Positions 61,673 through 64,000 of a DNA stretch of 64,000 nucleotides are shown piece by piece. The stretch lies in the NCBI GenBank assembly GCA_963760965.1, contig CAVXEW010000013.1, forward strand, positions 744,001 to 808,000, read 5' to 3'. Each line of letters opens with the position of its first letter. The stretch's first letter is position 1. Under the pieces are notes generated by a model. The model made no database searches. It saw nothing but the letters and a program-made list of their open reading frames with translations, and was not told the DNA's origin. The stretch is from Pararhizobium_B sp963760965. Lineage in GTDB: Bacteria > Pseudomonadota > Alphaproteobacteria > Rhizobiales > Rhizobiaceae. A program made the position numbers and the translations under genes.

Positions 61673-63214
61673 ATGGCGCCGACCGCCGTTTCACCCACTG
61701 TCCGCCGGCTGGTCGTGGCGGCTGTACTGGCAGGCCTTTCCGGCATGCCGGCGTTTGCGCAGCAGGCCCCGGCCGTATCGGCGGAGGCAGGAGCGAAGGC
61801 CCCGCCGCCGGACGTCCGCAAGCCGATGGCGCTGCAGCCGCAGGGCCCGGCTTCGGTCGCCGACCTCGCCGCGAAGCTGCTCGACGCGGTGGTCAACATC
61901 TCTTCCTCGCAGACCGTGGCGACGGACAACAATGTCGCTCCGCCGAAGCTGCCGAAAGGGTCGCCCTTCCAGGACTTCTTCGACCAGTTCTTCGACGGGC
62001 AGAACGGCAGGCGCCTTCCATCCGAAAAGGTCAATTCGCTCGGCTCCGGCTTCGTCATAGACCCGAGCGGCCTGATCGTGACGAACAATCATGTCATTGA
62101 CGGTGCGGACGACGTCGAGGTCAATTTCACCGACGGGACGACCCGGAAGGCGAAGATCCTCGGAATCGACAAGAAGACCGACCTGGCTCTCCTCAAGGTG
62201 ACGGCACAGAAGCCGCTGCCATACGTCACTTTCGGCGATTCCGCTAAGGCGCGAATCGGTGACTGGGTGATGGCGATCGGCAACCCGTTCGGCCTCGGCG
62301 GGTCGGTCACGCTCGGCATAATCTCGGCGCGCGGCCGCAACATCAACGAGGGCCCCTACGACGACTTCATCCAGACCGACGCCGCGATCAACCGCGGCAA
62401 TTCCGGCGGCCCGCTGTTCGACATGGACGGGAAGGTCATCGGCATCAACACCGCGATCATCTCGCCGACGGGCGGGTCGATCGGCATCGGCTTTTCCATC
62501 CCCTCTCAGATCGCGCAGAACGTCGTCGACCAGCTTCGCAAGTACGGCGAGACGCGGCGCGGCTGGCTCGGCGTGCGCATCCAGCCGGTGACGGACGACA
62601 TAGCCGAAAGCCTCGACATGCCGAAGGCCGAAGGCGCGCTGGTGGCCGGGGTGGTCAAGGGCGGTCCGGTGGACGACGGCTCGATCCTGTCGGGCGACGT
62701 GATCGTCAAGTTCGACGGCAAGGACATCAAGGAGATGCGTGACCTGCCGCGCATCGTCGCCGAAAGCCCGGTGGGCAAGGATGTGGATGTCGTCGTCATC
62801 CGGAAGGGCAAGCGACAAACGGTGAAGGTGAAGCTCGGAAGGCTCGAGAACAGCGACCAGGCGTCGGCCGGCAGCCAACCTCAGAAGGAAGGAGCGCCTG
62901 CAGAGAAGTCGGTCAAGCCCGTCGCGCTCGGCATGACGCTCGGCAAGCTTGACGACGCGGCCCGCAAGACCTTCGGCATCGCCAGGGACGTCGACGGCGT
63001 CGTGGTGACGGAGGTTGCGCCGAACTCGGCGGCAGCCGAGAAGCGGATCTCGCCTGGCGACGTGATCGTCGAGGTCGCCCAGGAACAGGTCTCGAGCCCT
63101 CAGGACGTCATCGACCAGATATCCTCGCTCAAGGATGACGGCCGGCGCAATGCGCTGCTGATGCTGGCCGACAAGACCGGCGAGCTGCGTTTCCTGACGG
63201 TGCGTATGGACTAG
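61673..63214 (+). CDS. degP: Periplasmic serine protease DegP/HtrA (Do family)
   Basis: A periplasmic trypsin-like protease/chaperone that removes misfolded envelope proteins. The 513 residues have a signal peptide (to MPAFAQQ), the catalytic triad His140 (VTNNHV), Asp170 (KKTDLALL) and Ser244 (RGNSGGPL), and two PDZ domains (WLGVRIQPVTDDIAESLDMP and GVVVTEVAPNSAAAEKRISP). ATG 61673 is preceded by GGAGACG. It follows hflKC-DUF2065, giving a protein quality-control cluster. Confidence 0.96.
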   Translation: MAPTAVSPTVRRLVVAAVLAGLSGMPAFAQQAPAVSAEAGAKAPPPDVRKPMALQPQGPASVADLAAKLLDAVVNISSSQTVATDNNVAPPKLPKGSPFQDFFDQFFDGQNGRRLPSEKVNSLGSGFVIDPSGLIVTNNHVIDGADDVEVNFTDGTTRKAKILGIDKKTDLALLKVTAQKPLPYVTFGDSAKARIGDWVMAIGNPFGLGGSVTLGIISARGRNINEGPYDDFIQTDAAINRGNSGGPLFDMDGKVIGINTAIISPTGGSIGIGFSIPSQIAQNVVDQLRKYGETRRGWLGVRIQPVTDDIAESLDMPKAEGALVAGVVKGGPVDDGSILSGDVIVKFDGKDIKEMRDLPRIVAESPVGKDVDVVVIRKGKRQTVKVKLGRLENSDQASAGSQPQKEGAPAEKSVKPVALGMTLGKLDDAARKTFGIARDVDGVVVTEVAPNSAAAEKRISPGDVIVEVAQEQVSSPQDVIDQISSLKDDGRRNALLMLADKTGELRFLTVRMD

Positions 63215-63252
63215 GAACCGACCAGCCGGCATCGCGGCTGGCGCTCTGAAGT

Positions 63253-63822
63253 TCAGGCGCCCGGCCGGCCGCGCAGCCAGTCGTCCCGTTCAAGCCGGTA
63301 GAATACGTGCCGTTTCAGGGCAGGGTGGTTTTCGGGAATTCGCGGGTGATCGAAATCGTGCGCCGGTTCGCGACGCATGCCGATCCTCTCCATCACCGCG
63401 GTCGAGCGGTGATTGCCGTTGACTGCGAAGGACACGATGCGATCGAGCGCGAGGTCTTCGAAGCCGTAGCGCAGCAGTTCCCTCGCGGCTTCCGTCGCGT
63501 AGCCCTTCCTCCAGTGGCGGGCGGCCAGCCGCCAGCCGATTTCCGCGGTGCCGGCGGGCAGGGTAGGGACGACGTCGGTGCGGGCGATGCCGGCGAAGCC
63601 TATGGCCTCCCCGGTTTCCTTGAGTTCGAGGGCGCAGAAGCCGAAGCCGCTCCGGGCGATCTCTCCGCGCAATTCGTCGAGAAGCGCATCGGCTTCCTGC
63701 CGGCTGCGCCGGAACGGGAAGAAGGCCATGACCGCTTCGTCCGAATTGATCTCGTGGAAGAGACCGCGGTCGACGTCCTTCCAGTTGCGGATGACGAGGC
63801 GCGCAGTCTCGAGAGGGATCAC
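63253..63822 (-). CDS. GNAT acetyltransferase, RimJ/RimL-like
   Basis: A 189-residue GNAT enzyme of the RimJ/RimL-type group (ETARLVIRNWKDVDRGLFHE, EIGWRLAARHWRKGYATEAA, RIVSFAVNGNHRSTAVMERI). The acceptor is unknown. Its GTG start overlaps the serB TGA (GTGA at 63819-63822), so it is coupled to serB. Confidence 0.85.
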   Translation of the reverse strand: MIPLETARLVIRNWKDVDRGLFHEINSDEAVMAFFPFRRSRQEADALLDELRGEIARSGFGFCALELKETGEAIGFAGIARTDVVPTLPAGTAEIGWRLAARHWRKGYATEAARELLRYGFEDLALDRIVSFAVNGNHRSTAVMERIGMRREPAHDFDHPRIPENHPALKRHVFYRLERDDWLRGRPGA

Positions 63823-64000
63823 GTGACGAAGTCCGCGCGCCTGTAGCCCTGCAGGTAGAGAAGGCCCGTGAGGTCTGCATGGTCGAGGCGGGCGCCGGCA
63901 GCGGCGGCGACGGCGGGCTTTGCGTGCAGGGCGACACCGGTGCCGGCGAGCTGCAGCATGCCGAGGTCGTTGGCGCCATCCCCGACTGCAATGGCATCGG
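63819..64000 (-). CDS. serB: Phosphoserine phosphatase SerB (N-terminal part outside window)
   Basis: Final step of serine biosynthesis (HAD-family phosphatase). Only the last 60 codons are present: DAIAVGDGANDLGMLQLAGT (HAD motif IV, GDGxND), GVALHAKPAVAAAAGARLDH and a C-terminal YLQGYRRADFVT, a good fit to SerB. The gene continues past base 64000. Confidence 0.9.
   Translation of the reverse strand, partial: DAIAVGDGANDLGMLQLAGTGVALHAKPAVAAAAGARLDHADLTGLLYLQGYRRADFVT

Overview
This 64 kb window is GC-rich, tightly packed chromosomal core from an alphaproteobacterium of the Rhizobiales (Hyphomicrobiales). The evidence is gene content and order: bamD-recN-ligA, pcm-tolC-popZ-valS, exoR, an unusually long SPOR protein followed by nagZ-scpA-scpB-tatABC-serS-surE-pcm-nlpD, yajC with a fused secDF, a circularly permuted (two-piece) tmRNA, and thyA-folA-hflK-hflC-degP-serB. 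A rhizobium or Aurantimonadaceae-like organism fits, but the genus cannot be fixed from the sequence alone. I see no insertion sequence, prophage, integrase or CRISPR array.

Layout. 0-16 kb: outer-membrane assembly lipoprotein BamD (cut at the left edge), DNA repair (recN, ligA), a convergent pair encoding a di-haem peroxidase and a PF04185 phosphoesterase, aminopeptidase P, a DUF1127 small protein, prmA, a SCO1-type copper protein, gamma-glutamyltransferase, a CreA-family protein, small cytoplasmic proteins and a Crp/Fnr regulator. 16-19.5 kb: tRNA-Cys, a less conserved lower-GC patch with an orphan HprK-like P-loop protein, and a pcm-like methyltransferase. 19.5-31 kb: tolC, popZ, valS, a FadL-type porin, the envelope regulator exoR, xth, erpA and dgt. 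31-46 kb: argS, the SPOR protein, nagZ, condensin partners scpAB, the Tat translocase, serS, surE, pcm and a degenerate M23/LysM lipoprotein. 46-52 kb: a DUF815-type ATPase, yajC-secDF, a Mth938-domain protein and a squalene-synthase-like protein. 52-55.4 kb: an ectoine-type amino-acid ABC transporter (ehuBCDA). 55.4-57.3 kb: a minus-strand run of an RHH protein, DUF4169, sspB and ssrA, then a DUF2853 protein. 57.5-64 kb: thyA, folA, hflKC, DUF2065, degP, a GNAT acetyltransferase and the 3' end of serB.

Two observations stand out. First, ssrA (tmRNA) lies on the minus strand at about 56521-56835 in permuted form: acceptor piece first, a 43-nt spacer, then the coding piece. It sits directly upstream of sspB, whose product delivers ssrA-tagged proteins to ClpXP. 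Second, eleven conserved genes (tolC, argS, the SPOR gene, nagZ, secDF, ehuB, ehuC, ehuD, ehuA, sspB, the DUF2853 gene) and the tmRNA tag frame carry what look like extra single bases. Almost all are +1, they cluster at 32-37 kb and 52.8-57.1 kb, and they hit essential genes. Assembly or sequencing insertions are the likeliest explanation, so those genes should be read as probably intact in the organism.
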